DNA of 6,162 nt from an uncultured Methylobacteriaceae bacterium (lineage in GTDB: Bacteria > Pseudomonadota > Alphaproteobacteria > Rhizobiales > Beijerinckiaceae), in assembly GCA_937872715.1 (NCBI GenBank), contig CALMTJ010000247.1, positions 1 through 6,162 on the forward strand, read 5' to 3'. The number at the start of each line of letters is the position of its first letter. Position 1 is the first letter of the stretch. The translations under genes were made by a program, and so were the position numbers. This document shows, in pieces, positions 1 to 5,584 of the stretch. The notes under the pieces were generated by a model. It made no database searches, was not told where the DNA came from, and was given only the letters and a program-made list of their open reading frames with translations.

Positions 1-1
1 C

Positions 2-31
2 ATCCTCGCCGCCGGCGGCATGCTGGGGTGA
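2..31 (+). CDS. Possible 3' end of an upstream gene (partial)
   Basis: Reading from base 2 gives ILAAGGMLG followed by a TGA at 29-31. Nine codons are too few to identify a product. In many alphaproteobacteria truA follows def and fmt (methionyl-tRNA formyltransferase), so this could be the end of fmt, but that is a guess from gene order and the residues do not prove it. The other two forward frames also stay open for some distance, so even the frame is uncertain. Confidence 0.25.
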   Translation: MLAAGGMLG

Positions 32-63
32 TGGCTACGTCCGCGCGACGGGGTGCCCATCTC

Positions 64-155
64 GGCGTCGCGAGCTAAGCGACGCGACGGAGGGACACGG
101 CTCCTCGGCGACCGTCCTGGATCGCTTCGTCGGCTGCGCCTCCTCGCTATGACGG
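64..155. repeat. Degenerate palindromic intergenic repeat before truA
   Basis: The right half, 112-155, runs from CCGTC to GACGG and contains TGGATCGCTTCG (118-129) and CTCGCTATGACGG (143-155). These match the reverse complement of the left arm of the repeat at 939-1012. The left part, about 64-94, is a decayed opposite arm. It also forms its own hairpin (CGTCGCG at 66-72 with CGCGACG at 83-89), which could act as a terminator for the gene upstream. With the flanking bases this accounts for most of the non-coding stretch before truA. The family resembles short extragenic palindromes common in Rhizobiales; that is recognition by eye only. Confidence 0.55.
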
Positions 156-185
156 TCCGGCGTCGATCCCCGCGAGGTCCGCCTG

Positions 186-932
186 ATGGGGCGCTACCGC
201 CTCGACCTCGCCTATGACGGGACGCCCTTCTTCGGCTGGCAGCGCCAGGCCGTCGGCCCGACCGTCCAGGGCGAGATCGAGGCCGCGCTGGAGCGCGTCA
301 CCGGGGCGCCGCGCCGCGTGCAGGGCGCCGGCCGCACCGATACGGGCGTCCACGCCACCCACCAGGTGGCGCATGTCGACCTCGACCGGGCGTGGCGGCC
401 CGACCGGCTGCGGGACGCGCTGAACGCGCATCTCCGGGCGCTCCCGGTCGCGATCCTGTCGGCGGAAGCGGTGCCGGACGGGTTCGACGCCCGCCGCTCG
501 GCCCTCGCCCGGCACTACCGCTACCGCATCCTGAACCGCCGCGCCCCGCCGACGCTGGAGCGTTTCGGCGTGTGGCACGTGCGCGGGCCGATGGACGCGG
601 CGCCGATGCGCGAGGCCGCCGGGCTCCTGGTGGGCCGGCACGATTTCACCACCTTCCGGGCCTCAGAATGCCAGGCCGCGAGCCCGGTCCGCACACTCGA
701 CCTCCTGTCCGTCGAGCGATGCGGCGAGGAGGTCGTGATCCGGGCCTCCGCCCGCTCCTTCCTGCACAGCCAGGTTCGCTCCATCGTCGGCACCCTCGCG
801 CAGGTGGGACATGGGCGCTGGAGCCCGGCGAGGGTCGGCGAGGCGCTCGCGTCCCGCAGCCGCGCGGCCTGCGGCCCCCTCGCCCCGCCGCAGGGCCTGG
901 CGCTGGTCGGCGTGGATTATCCCGACCCGTGA
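186..932 (+). CDS. truA: tRNA pseudouridine synthase A (TruA)
   Basis: TruA converts uridines 38-40 of the tRNA anticodon stem-loop to pseudouridine in the cytoplasm. The 248-residue protein has the whole family pattern. It opens with YDGTPFFGWQ (10-19). The catalytic aspartate D52 lies in GRTDTGVHA (49-57). The active-site tyrosine region is RHYRYRI (109-115). The C-terminal signature starts at SFLHSQVRSIVGTLAQVG. The length is close to normal (the E. coli protein is about 270). The ATG at 186 is preceded by GAGG at 174-177 with an 8-nt gap, and the conserved N-terminus begins directly after it, so the start is secure. It is flanked on both sides by copies of one palindromic repeat, so it may be transcribed separately from htpG. 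Nothing is missing from the protein. Confidence 0.96.
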   Translation: MGRYRLDLAYDGTPFFGWQRQAVGPTVQGEIEAALERVTGAPRRVQGAGRTDTGVHATHQVAHVDLDRAWRPDRLRDALNAHLRALPVAILSAEAVPDGFDARRSALARHYRYRILNRRAPPTLERFGVWHVRGPMDAAPMREAAGLLVGRHDFTTFRASECQAASPVRTLDLLSVERCGEEVVIRASARSFLHSQVRSIVGTLAQVGHGRWSPARVGEALASRSRAACGPLAPPQGLALVGVDYPDP

Positions 933-938
933 GGCACG

Positions 939-1012
939 CCGTCATCGCGAGCGGAGCGAAGCGATCCAAGGGCAGTGCATCGGGCGCTGGATCGCTTCGC
1001 TCGAGAGGACGG
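939..1012. repeat. Palindromic intergenic repeat between truA and htpG
   Basis: A perfect 15-bp inverted repeat pairs GAGCGAAGCGATCCA (954-968) with TGGATCGCTTCGCTC (988-1002), around a 19-nt loop. An outer CCGTC (939-943) pairs with GACGG (1008-1012). The unit begins 7 nt after the truA stop. It has no U-tract, so it is not a classical terminator, although the strong hairpin may stabilise or end the truA transcript. It shares arm sequence with the repeat at 64-155, which marks it as a dispersed family rather than a site private to this gap. Confidence 0.75.
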
Positions 1013-1027
1013 ATGCGGCCCGGCCCG

Positions 1028-1056
1028 TTGATCTCCCGCCGCCGCGCCGCCATATC
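1028..1056 (+). promoter_or_regulatory. Candidate heat-shock-type promoter of htpG
   Basis: TTGATC at 1028-1033 and CATATC at 1051-1056 are separated by 17 nt. The -10 side reads GCCATATC, which resembles the CCCATNT part of the sigma-32 (RpoH) consensus. The -35 side, GTTGATC, is close to CTTGAA. A start would fall near 1062, about 20 nt before the GTG. htpG is a known RpoH target in many proteobacteria, which supports this reading. A housekeeping sigma-70 assignment fits the same boxes less well. No transcription data are visible here. Confidence 0.42.
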
Positions 1057-1082
1057 GCGGCCGGCCTGACAGGGAGCGCAAG

Positions 1083-2933
1083 GTGGCGGACACGGTGGAA
1101 CGGCGCGAGTTCGGGGCGGAGGTCGGGCGGCTGCTCGACCTCGTGGTGCACGCGCTCTATTCGGAACGGGAGATCTTCCTTCGCGAGCTCGTCGCCAACG
1201 CGGCGGACGCGACCGACCGGCGCCGCTTCGAGGCGCTCACGGATCCGGCCCTGACGCCCCCGCCCGACGCCAAGGTGGCCATCGCGGCCGACGCGACCGC
1301 CCGGACGCTGACCGTCTCCGATGCCGGCATCGGCATGTCGAAGGAGGATCTGGCCGAGAACCTCGGGACCATCGCGCGCTCCGGCACCCGCGCCTTCAGC
1401 CAGTCGCTCGCGAATGCCAAGCCGGACGAGCGGCCGAGCCTGATCGGCCAGTTCGGCGTCGGGTTCTACTCCGCCTTCATGGTGGCGGACCGGGTGACGG
1501 TGACGTCACGCCGGGCCGGCACGGCGGAGAGCTGGACCTGGGCCTCCGACGGGCAGGGCAGCTACACGCTGGAGCCCGCGAACCGGGCCGAGCCCGGCAC
1601 GGACGTCGTCCTTCACGTCAAGGAGGACGCGGCCGAATACCTGGAGCCGGTCCGGCTCGACCACGTGGTCCGCAAATGGGCGGATTTCATCACGGTGCCG
1701 GTGACCATCCTGCGGGACGGCAAGGCCGAGAGCGCGAACCAGGGCGCGGCGCTCTGGCGGAAGCCGAAGGCCGAGATCACCGCCGACCAATATGCGGAGT
1801 TCTACCGACAGACGGGCATGAACTTCGACAAGCCCTGGGCGACGCTGCATTGGCGGGCGGAGGGCGCGACGGAGTTCACGGCCCTCCTCTTCGTGCCCGG
1901 CATGAAGCCGTTCGGCGCCGTCGAGACCGACCGCGACAGCAAGGTCAGGCTGCATGTCCGGCGCATGTTCATCACGGACGAGGCCGGGCTGCTGCCCGGC
2001 TGGCTGCGCTTCGTCCAGGGCGTGGTCGATACGGAGGACCTGCCGCTCAACGTCTCCCGCGAGATGCTGCAGACGACGCCCGTGCTGGCCCGCATCCGCA
2101 AGGCCGTCACCGGACGCGTCCTGTCCGAACTCGCGAGCCGGGCCAAGGATCCGGAGGATTACGGGCGGTTCTGGGAGAATTTCGGCCCCGTCCTCAAGGA
2201 GGGCATCTACGAGGACGGCGAGCGCCGGGCGGAGATCGCGCCCTTCCTGCGCTTCCGCTCCTCCGGTCAGGAGGGCTGGACGTCGCTGCCCGACTACGTG
2301 TCCCGCATGAAGGACGGGCAGGAGGCGATCTACTACCTCGTGGCGGACGATCCCGACGCGCTCGCGGCCTCGCCGCAGCTCGAAGGGTTTCGGGCGCGCG
2401 GGATCGAGGTCCTGCTCATGTCGGACCATGTGGACGCCTTCTGGCCGGAGCAGCTCGGGCGCTTCGACGACAAGCCGCTCCGGTCCGTGACGCAGGGCGC
2501 GGCGGACCTGTCGGCCTTCGCGGACGCGGCCGAAGGCGACGCTCCGACGGATGCCGCGGCGCTCGTCGCGGCCCTGAAGGAGGCGCTGAAGGCCGACGTC
2601 TCCGACGTGCGGGCGACCGACAGGCTGGTCGAGAGCGCCGTCGTGCTGTCGGCCGGGACGGGCGGGCCGGACCTCCAGATGCAGCGCCTCATGCGGCGCG
2701 CGGGGCGCTCCTTCGGAGCCGGACGGCCCGTGCTGGAGATCAATGCGCGCCATGCCCTGATCCGCTCTGTCGCCGCCCGCCACGAGGCCGGGCGGACATC
2801 GCGGACGCGGCCGGCCTCCTGCTCGACCTCGCCCGGGTGCAGGACGGCGACCCGCCGCGCGACCCGGTGGCCTTCTCCCGCCGGGTCGCGGCCGCGCTCG
2901 CCGGAGAGGCGGCGTAGGGTCCGCACGCGTTGA
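1083..2933 (+). CDS. htpG: Chaperone HtpG (bacterial Hsp90), frameshifted near the C-terminus
   Basis: HtpG is the cytoplasmic ATP-dependent Hsp90 dimer that remodels client proteins. The start is GTG 1083, with AGGGAG at 1071-1076 six nt upstream; the next in-frame Met is residue 85, inside a conserved motif. The GHKL ATPase domain is complete: E35 and N39 in RELVANAADA, DAGIGM at 80-85, GTIARSGT at 95-102 and GQFGVGF at 122-128. The middle domain has the expected LPLNVSREMLQ, with R326 as the ATP-sensing arginine. Family similarity ends at residue 569. The next 47 residues, to the TGA at 2931-2933, are Arg/Ser/Thr/Pro-rich and unlike any HtpG. The genuine last helix is encoded in another frame (2792-2917). 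Inserting one base at 2790-2792 gives a normal 611-residue protein (E. coli 624). The frame loss may be a real mutation or a sequencing error in GC-rich DNA. As written, the C-terminal dimerisation domain would be damaged. Confidence 0.93.
   Translation: MADTVERREFGAEVGRLLDLVVHALYSEREIFLRELVANAADATDRRRFEALTDPALTPPPDAKVAIAADATARTLTVSDAGIGMSKEDLAENLGTIARSGTRAFSQSLANAKPDERPSLIGQFGVGFYSAFMVADRVTVTSRRAGTAESWTWASDGQGSYTLEPANRAEPGTDVVLHVKEDAAEYLEPVRLDHVVRKWADFITVPVTILRDGKAESANQGAALWRKPKAEITADQYAEFYRQTGMNFDKPWATLHWRAEGATEFTALLFVPGMKPFGAVETDRDSKVRLHVRRMFITDEAGLLPGWLRFVQGVVDTEDLPLNVSREMLQTTPVLARIRKAVTGRVLSELASRAKDPEDYGRFWENFGPVLKEGIYEDGERRAEIAPFLRFRSSGQEGWTSLPDYVSRMKDGQEAIYYLVADDPDALAASPQLEGFRARGIEVLLMSDHVDAFWPEQLGRFDDKPLRSVTQGAADLSAFADAAEGDAPTDAAALVAALKEALKADVSDVRATDRLVESAVVLSAGTGGPDLQMQRLMRRAGRSFGAGRPVLEINARHALIRSVAARHEAGRTSRTRPASCSTSPGCRTATRRATRWPSPAGSRPRSPERRRRVRTR
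2792..2917 (+). pseudogene. htpG: Displaced C-terminal segment of htpG (out of frame)
   Basis: In this frame the sequence reads ADIADAAGLLLDLARVQDGD, then PRDPVAFSRRVAAALAGEAA, ending at TAG 2915-2917. It aligns with the end of E. coli HtpG, which has the pattern ELLLDQALLAERG, then DPNLFIRRMNQLL. That stretch is the last helix pair of the Hsp90 dimer interface. It has no start codon or ribosome site of its own and makes sense only as the continuation of the htpG frame that breaks at 2790-2792. The natural gene end is therefore 2917, not 2933. Confidence 0.88.
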
Positions 2934-2958
2934 AAACGGGCCTTGCCGCCGCTAAGTC
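2930..2958 (+). promoter_or_regulatory. Candidate promoter for the thiolase gene
   Basis: TTGAAA (2930-2935) and TAAGTC (2953-2958) are 17 nt apart in the short gap after the natural htpG stop. A start near 2965 would give a leader of about 17 nt carrying the ribosome site. The -10 is a weak match, and read-through from htpG would be an alternative source of transcript. Confidence 0.33.
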
Positions 2959-2981
2959 AGGGGCAGCGGGGGAGAGCGACC

Positions 2982-4151
2982 ATGACGGCCTGCATCATCG
3001 GGTGGGACCACACCAAGTTCGGCCGGCATGACGGCGAGGATGTCGAGAGCCTGATCGGGCGGGTCGCGGCCGGCGCCATGGCGGATGCGGGCGTCGGGCC
3101 GGACGAGGTCGACGCGATCTTCCTCGGCCATTTCAACGCCGGCTTCTCCCGGCAGGACTTCACGGCGTCGCTCGTGTTCCAGGCCATCCCGGCCCTCCGC
3201 TTCAAGCCCGCGACCCGGATCGAGAACGCCTGCGCGACGGGTTCGGCCGCGATCTATGCCGGCCTCACGGCGATCGCGGCCCGGAAGGCCCGCATCGTGC
3301 TCGTGATCGGCGTGGAGAAGATGACCGAGCTCGCGGGCCCGGCCATCGGCGAGACGCTCCTCAAGGCGAGCTACCTCAAGGAGGAGGGCGAGATCTCCGG
3401 CGGTTTCGCGGGCGTGTTCGGGCTCGTGACCCAGCTCTACTTCCAGAAATACGGCGACCAGAGCGACGCGCTCGCGCAGATCGCGGCCAAGAACCACAAG
3501 AACGGCGCCGTGAACCCGCTGGCGCAGATGCAGAAGGATCTCGGCTTCGAGTTCTGCCGCGTCCCCTCCGACAGGAACCCGATCGTCGCGGGCCCGCTGA
3601 AGCGGACGGATTGCTCCATGGTGTCGGACGGCGCCGCGGCCGTCATCCTGGCGGACATGGACGTTGCCCTGACGAAGCCGAAGGCGGTGGTGTTCCGGGC
3701 GGCCGAGCAGGTCAGCGACTACCTGCCGATGTCGAAGCGCGACATCCTGGCCTTCGAAGGGCCGCGGCTCGCCTGGCAGCGCTCGCTCGCGGCGGCCGGG
3801 CTCGACCTGCTGGATCTCGACCTCGTCGAGACGCATGACTGTTTCACGGTCGCGGAGCTGATCGAGTACGAGGCGATGGGGCTCGTGCCGGAGGGACAGG
3901 GCGCCCGCGCCATCGGCGAGGGCTGGACGGAGAAGGACGGCAAGCTGCCGGTCAACCCGTCCGGCGGCCTGAAGGCGAAGGGCCACCCGATCGGCGCCAC
4001 GGGCGTGTCCATGCACGCGATGGCGGCCATGCAGGTGGCGGGCGAGGCGCCGGGCGGCACGCAGATCGCCGATGCCGGCCTCGCCGGGGTCTTCAACATG
4101 GGCGGCGTCGCGGTGGCGAATTACGCGAGCATCCTCGAACGCCTGCGCTGA
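2982..4151 (+). CDS. SCP2-type thiolase (acetyl-CoA acetyltransferase family)
   Basis: A 389-residue cytoplasmic thiolase-fold protein. The family cleaves 3-ketoacyl-CoA with CoA, or condenses acyl-CoAs in reverse. The nucleophile is C84 in ENACATGSAA. The HDCF motif (H285-C287) and GHPIGATG (H335) complete the active site. Classical thiolases have a second catalytic Cys in a C-terminal CxG; here that spot is N372 in FNMGG. Such a swap is typical of SCP2/SCPx-like thiolases, where the HDCF cysteine is thought to take over. The start is ATG 2982, with GGGGGAG (2968-2974) seven nt upstream. A TTG at 2943 in the same frame would add 13 non-conserved residues and is rejected. No DUF35 (OB-fold) partner gene, often found beside this class, is present. 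Chain length and direction in vivo cannot be told from sequence. Annotated relatives are usually called acetyl-CoA acetyltransferase. Confidence 0.9.
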   Translation: MTACIIGWDHTKFGRHDGEDVESLIGRVAAGAMADAGVGPDEVDAIFLGHFNAGFSRQDFTASLVFQAIPALRFKPATRIENACATGSAAIYAGLTAIAARKARIVLVIGVEKMTELAGPAIGETLLKASYLKEEGEISGGFAGVFGLVTQLYFQKYGDQSDALAQIAAKNHKNGAVNPLAQMQKDLGFEFCRVPSDRNPIVAGPLKRTDCSMVSDGAAAVILADMDVALTKPKAVVFRAAEQVSDYLPMSKRDILAFEGPRLAWQRSLAAAGLDLLDLDLVETHDCFTVAELIEYEAMGLVPEGQGARAIGEGWTEKDGKLPVNPSGGLKAKGHPIGATGVSMHAMAAMQVAGEAPGGTQIADAGLAGVFNMGGVAVANYASILERLR

Positions 4152-4168
4152 CCGGGGAAGCCGGTCGG
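4148..4168 (+). terminator. Weak hairpin at the thiolase stop codon
   Basis: CTGACCGG (4148-4155) can pair with CCGGTCGG (4161-4168) around the loop GGAAG, an 8-bp stem with one G-U pair. It overlaps the TGA stop (4149-4151). No T-run follows, so intrinsic termination would be inefficient. It may simply be an mRNA-end hairpin. The rest of the gap before the globin gene shows no clear operator; I looked for an FNR/NNR-like TTGAT...ATCAA palindrome and saw none. Confidence 0.3.
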
Positions 4169-4256
4169 GATTCACATCGCCCGGAACACCGCGTGACGGT
4201 CGCGGCGTTCAACGGGAGTCGGACACGTGGCGGGAGCCGCGTCGACGGAGGCCGTC

Positions 4257-4703
4257 ATGTCGCCTGATCAGATGGAGCTCGTGCGCGGCACCGCCGACGT
4301 GCTGATGTCGATCGGATCCAGGGTCTCCGATCATTTCTACGACGAGCTCTTCACGGTGGCGCCTGGCGTCAGGCCGCTCTTCCCGGACGACATCACCGAG
4401 CAGAAGATCAAGCTCATGGACACATTGGCCAGCATGGTCGGGTTCATGACGCATCCCGACATGTTCGCCTCCGTCGCCCGCCAGGTCGGGCGCCGCCACG
4501 CCGCCTACGGCGCGCTGGCCGACCATTACGGTCCCGTCGGCGAGTGCCTCCTGTCCAGCCTGCACAAGGTGCTGGGGCCGCGCTTCACGCCGGAGGTGCG
4601 GGAGGCCTGGGCGACCCTGTACGGCGAGATTGCCGCCGTGATGATCGCGGGCCAGGAGGCCGCCCGCGGGACGGCGTCGGCGGGTAACCCGGCGACGGCG
4701 TGA
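4257..4703 (+). CDS. Single-domain bacterial haemoglobin (Vitreoscilla-type globin)
   Basis: A 148-residue globin of the family that includes Vitreoscilla haemoglobin and the haem domain of flavohaemoglobin. Such proteins bind O2 and often detoxify NO or support respiration at low oxygen. Counting from ATG 4257, the haem-pocket residues are Y28 (B10, in DHFYDELF), F42 (CD1, in VRPLFPDD), Q49 (E7) and H81 (F8, the proximal ligand, in GRRHAAYG). The Tyr-B10/Gln-E7 pair is the flavohaemoglobin-type set. There is no FAD/NAD reductase domain, and the ORF ends normally, so an external reductase is needed. Start choice: ATG 4257 has GGAGG (4247-4251) five nt upstream and begins MSPDQMELV, which matches the usual globin N-terminus. 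GTG 4227, with GGGAG 4214-4218, would add ten residues and cannot be excluded. It lies 105 nt after the thiolase stop and probably has its own signal. Confidence 0.9.
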   Translation: MSPDQMELVRGTADVLMSIGSRVSDHFYDELFTVAPGVRPLFPDDITEQKIKLMDTLASMVGFMTHPDMFASVARQVGRRHAAYGALADHYGPVGECLLSSLHKVLGPRFTPEVREAWATLYGEIAAVMIAGQEAARGTASAGNPATA

Positions 4704-4715
4704 GCGCGAGCTCCG

Positions 4716-4833
4716 CCCTTCTCCCCTCGCGGGAGAAGGTGGCACGGCGAAGCCGTGACGGATGAGGGTCTGCCCGGCCCCCCTCATCCGTCGTCGCGTC
4801 GCGCCGACACCAACTCCCGCGAGGGGAGAAGGG
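4716..4833. repeat. 118-bp imperfect palindrome between convergent genes
   Basis: Two 53-nt arms (4716-4768 and 4781-4833) are inverted copies, matching at 43 of 53 positions by hand alignment, around a 12-nt centre (TCTGCCCGGCCC). The outer 20 positions, CCCTTCTCCCCTCGCGGGAG, and the inner ACGGATGAGGG are perfect. Each arm has local hairpins as well, for example CTCCC/GGGAG, and CACGGC/GCCGTG in the left arm. The unit starts 12 nt after the globin stop and ends 32 nt before the end of the convergent maoC-like gene, so it is well placed as a two-way transcription end. Elements with CCCTTCTCCC and GGATGAGGG arms are familiar from Rhizobiales intergenic regions. There is no transposase, so this is a passive or externally mobilised repeat. 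Confidence 0.85.
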
Positions 4834-4865
4834 TCCGCCCCGCGGTTCAGCCGGCCCCCGGGCCC

Positions 4866-5318
4866 TCAGAGAGGCGGCGGCACTCTCGTCTCCTCCCGGC
4901 TCGGAACCTTCACGAGCGCGTCGCCCTCCAGCACCACCTCTCCGGCGACCGTGCAGGTGCAGCGCAGCGCGACCCGCTGCTTCTCCGGCACGAGCTCGAC
5001 CACCTCGACCGTGACGGCGACCGTGTCGCCGATCCGGACGGGCGCCCGGAAGCGCAGGTTCTGGGACAGGTAGACGGCGCCCGGGCCGGGCAGGCGCGTC
5101 CCGAGCACGGCCGAGATCAGCCCGGCCGTGTAGAGGCCGTGCGCGATCCGGGTGCCGAAGGGCGTCCGGGCCGCGAAATGCTCGGACAGGTGGATGGGGT
5201 TGCGGTCGCCCGTGATCTCCGCGAAGCCGACCACGTCCGAGGACGACACGGTCTTCGACAGCCCGTCCCGCATGCCGACCGCGAGGTCCTCGAAATGCAG
5301 GGTTCGGAGTTCGAGCAT
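4866..5318 (-). CDS. MaoC-like (R)-specific enoyl-CoA hydratase
   Basis: A 150-residue single hot-dog-fold protein of the MaoC/PhaJ group, which hydrates trans-2-enoyl-CoA to (R)-3-hydroxyacyl-CoA. The catalytic pair is D38 and H43 in GDRNPIH (37-43), followed by AHGLYTAGLIS (59-69), which lines the active site. The C-terminal strands include LRFRAPVRIGDTV (88-100). The length fits PhaJ-type hydratases. The start is the ATG at 5318-5316; only a weak GGAA lies upstream, and the conserved N-terminus (FEDLAVG) begins a few residues in, which supports this start. The family feeds PHA synthesis or, in methylotrophs, crotonyl-CoA hydration in the ethylmalonyl-CoA pathway (CroR). I cannot assign which. 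It is transcribed against the globin and away from 6S RNA, so it is a single-gene unit. The thiolase about 700 nt away could share its pathway, but on the opposite strand. Confidence 0.9.
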   Translation of the reverse strand: MLELRTLHFEDLAVGMRDGLSKTVSSSDVVGFAEITGDRNPIHLSEHFAARTPFGTRIAHGLYTAGLISAVLGTRLPGPGAVYLSQNLRFRAPVRIGDTVAVTVEVVELVPEKQRVALRCTCTVAGEVVLEGDALVKVPSREETRVPPPL

Positions 5319-5340
5319 GCCGTGTGTTCCGTCTTCGCGT

Positions 5341-5363
5341 CGGCCCGACTCGAGGTCGGGCCG
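5341..5363. promoter_or_regulatory. GC-rich inverted repeat upstream of the maoC-like gene
   Basis: A perfect 9-bp inverted repeat: CGGCCCGAC (5341-5349) and GTCGGGCCG (5355-5363), with spacer TCGAG. It lies 22 nt upstream of the hydratase start codon, between two divergent transcription units. It could be an operator for a dimeric regulator, a 5'-leader hairpin of the hydratase mRNA, or chance in GC-rich DNA. No recognised regulator motif matches, and no regulator gene is adjacent. Confidence 0.35.
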
Positions 5364-5405
5364 GGTGTGGCGGCCCTGCCCCTGGCGCGGCGGCCCGGGC
5401 CGTCC

Positions 5406-5411
5406 TATATC
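5406..5411 (+). promoter_or_regulatory. -10 element of the 6S RNA promoter
   Basis: TATATC is one of the few AT-rich hexamers in this GC-rich spacer. It lies 6 nt before base 5418, which is where the long closing stem of the predicted 6S RNA begins. The -35 region at about 5382-5388 (CTGGCGC) is a poor consensus match. Confidence 0.5.
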
Positions 5412-5417
5412 GGTTCG

Positions 5418-5573
5418 GCGGGGCTGCGGGGCGCGTCAGGAGTCTACATTCCCCGGGGCCTTATCGATCTCCAAGGGTGCTGTCCCTGGCCTCGTCCGTG
5501 GACTTGGTCAACACGGTGCCCACCTACGTTGTAGGTTCCCGGGATCGATCTCCAACGGCTCTCGTGGCTCCGC
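5418..5573 (+). ncRNA. ssrS: 6S RNA (SsrS)
   Basis: 6S RNA mimics an open promoter and binds housekeeping sigma-70 RNA polymerase, mainly in stationary phase. Hand folding gives the standard three-part shape. The closing stem pairs 5418-5431 with 5560-5573 (14 bp including G-U). The terminal stem pairs 5475-5483 with 5513-5521 (9 bp), then 5487-5491 with 5506-5510, capped by a small hairpin at 5494-5503. Between them is a large central bubble whose 3' strand holds the hairpin ACCTAC-GTT-GTAGGT (5522-5536), as seen in alphaproteobacterial 6S RNAs. The length, about 156 nt, is typical. The gene sits just before the 5-formyltetrahydrofolate cyclo-ligase gene, the conserved ssrS-ygfA context. The ends are inferred from stem limits and the -10 position and may be off by a few nt. 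Confidence 0.85.
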
Positions 5574-5584
5574 GCTCTCAACCC

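Noticed and set aside
1506..2783. 425-codon open frame on the - strand inside htpG
   Set aside because: Composition is His/Arg/Gly/Ala-rich with no recognisable motif, and it lies fully antisense to conserved HtpG codons. Long antisense frames are expected in DNA this GC-rich.
2787..2800. Programmed -1 frameshift site in htpG
   Set aside because: GCC GGG CGG does not allow good tRNA re-pairing after a -1 slip. HtpG is not known to use recoding, and the shifted product is simply the normal family C-terminus.
2943..2981. Upstream TTG start for the thiolase (13 extra residues)
   Set aside because: The added residues are not thiolase-like, and ATG 2982 has a strong GGGGGAG at proper spacing directly before the conserved N-terminus.
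2952..4175. 407-codon open frame on the - strand inside the thiolase gene
   Set aside because: It mirrors the thiolase gene with Arg/Asp/His-rich low-complexity sequence and has no family motif. The forward frame has a full active site.
4152..4256. FNR/NNR or NsrR operator in front of the globin gene
   Set aside because: No TTGAT-N4-ATCAA-like or other clear AT-rich dyad is present in the gap.
4716..4833. CRISPR or insertion sequence at the inverted repeat
   Set aside because: There are only two inverted arms, no regular spacing or spacers, and no transposase frame between them.
4755..5534. 259-codon + strand frame across the palindrome, hydratase gene and 6S RNA
   Set aside because: It runs through a repeat, antisense to a clear MaoC protein, and into a structured RNA. 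It is a composition artefact.
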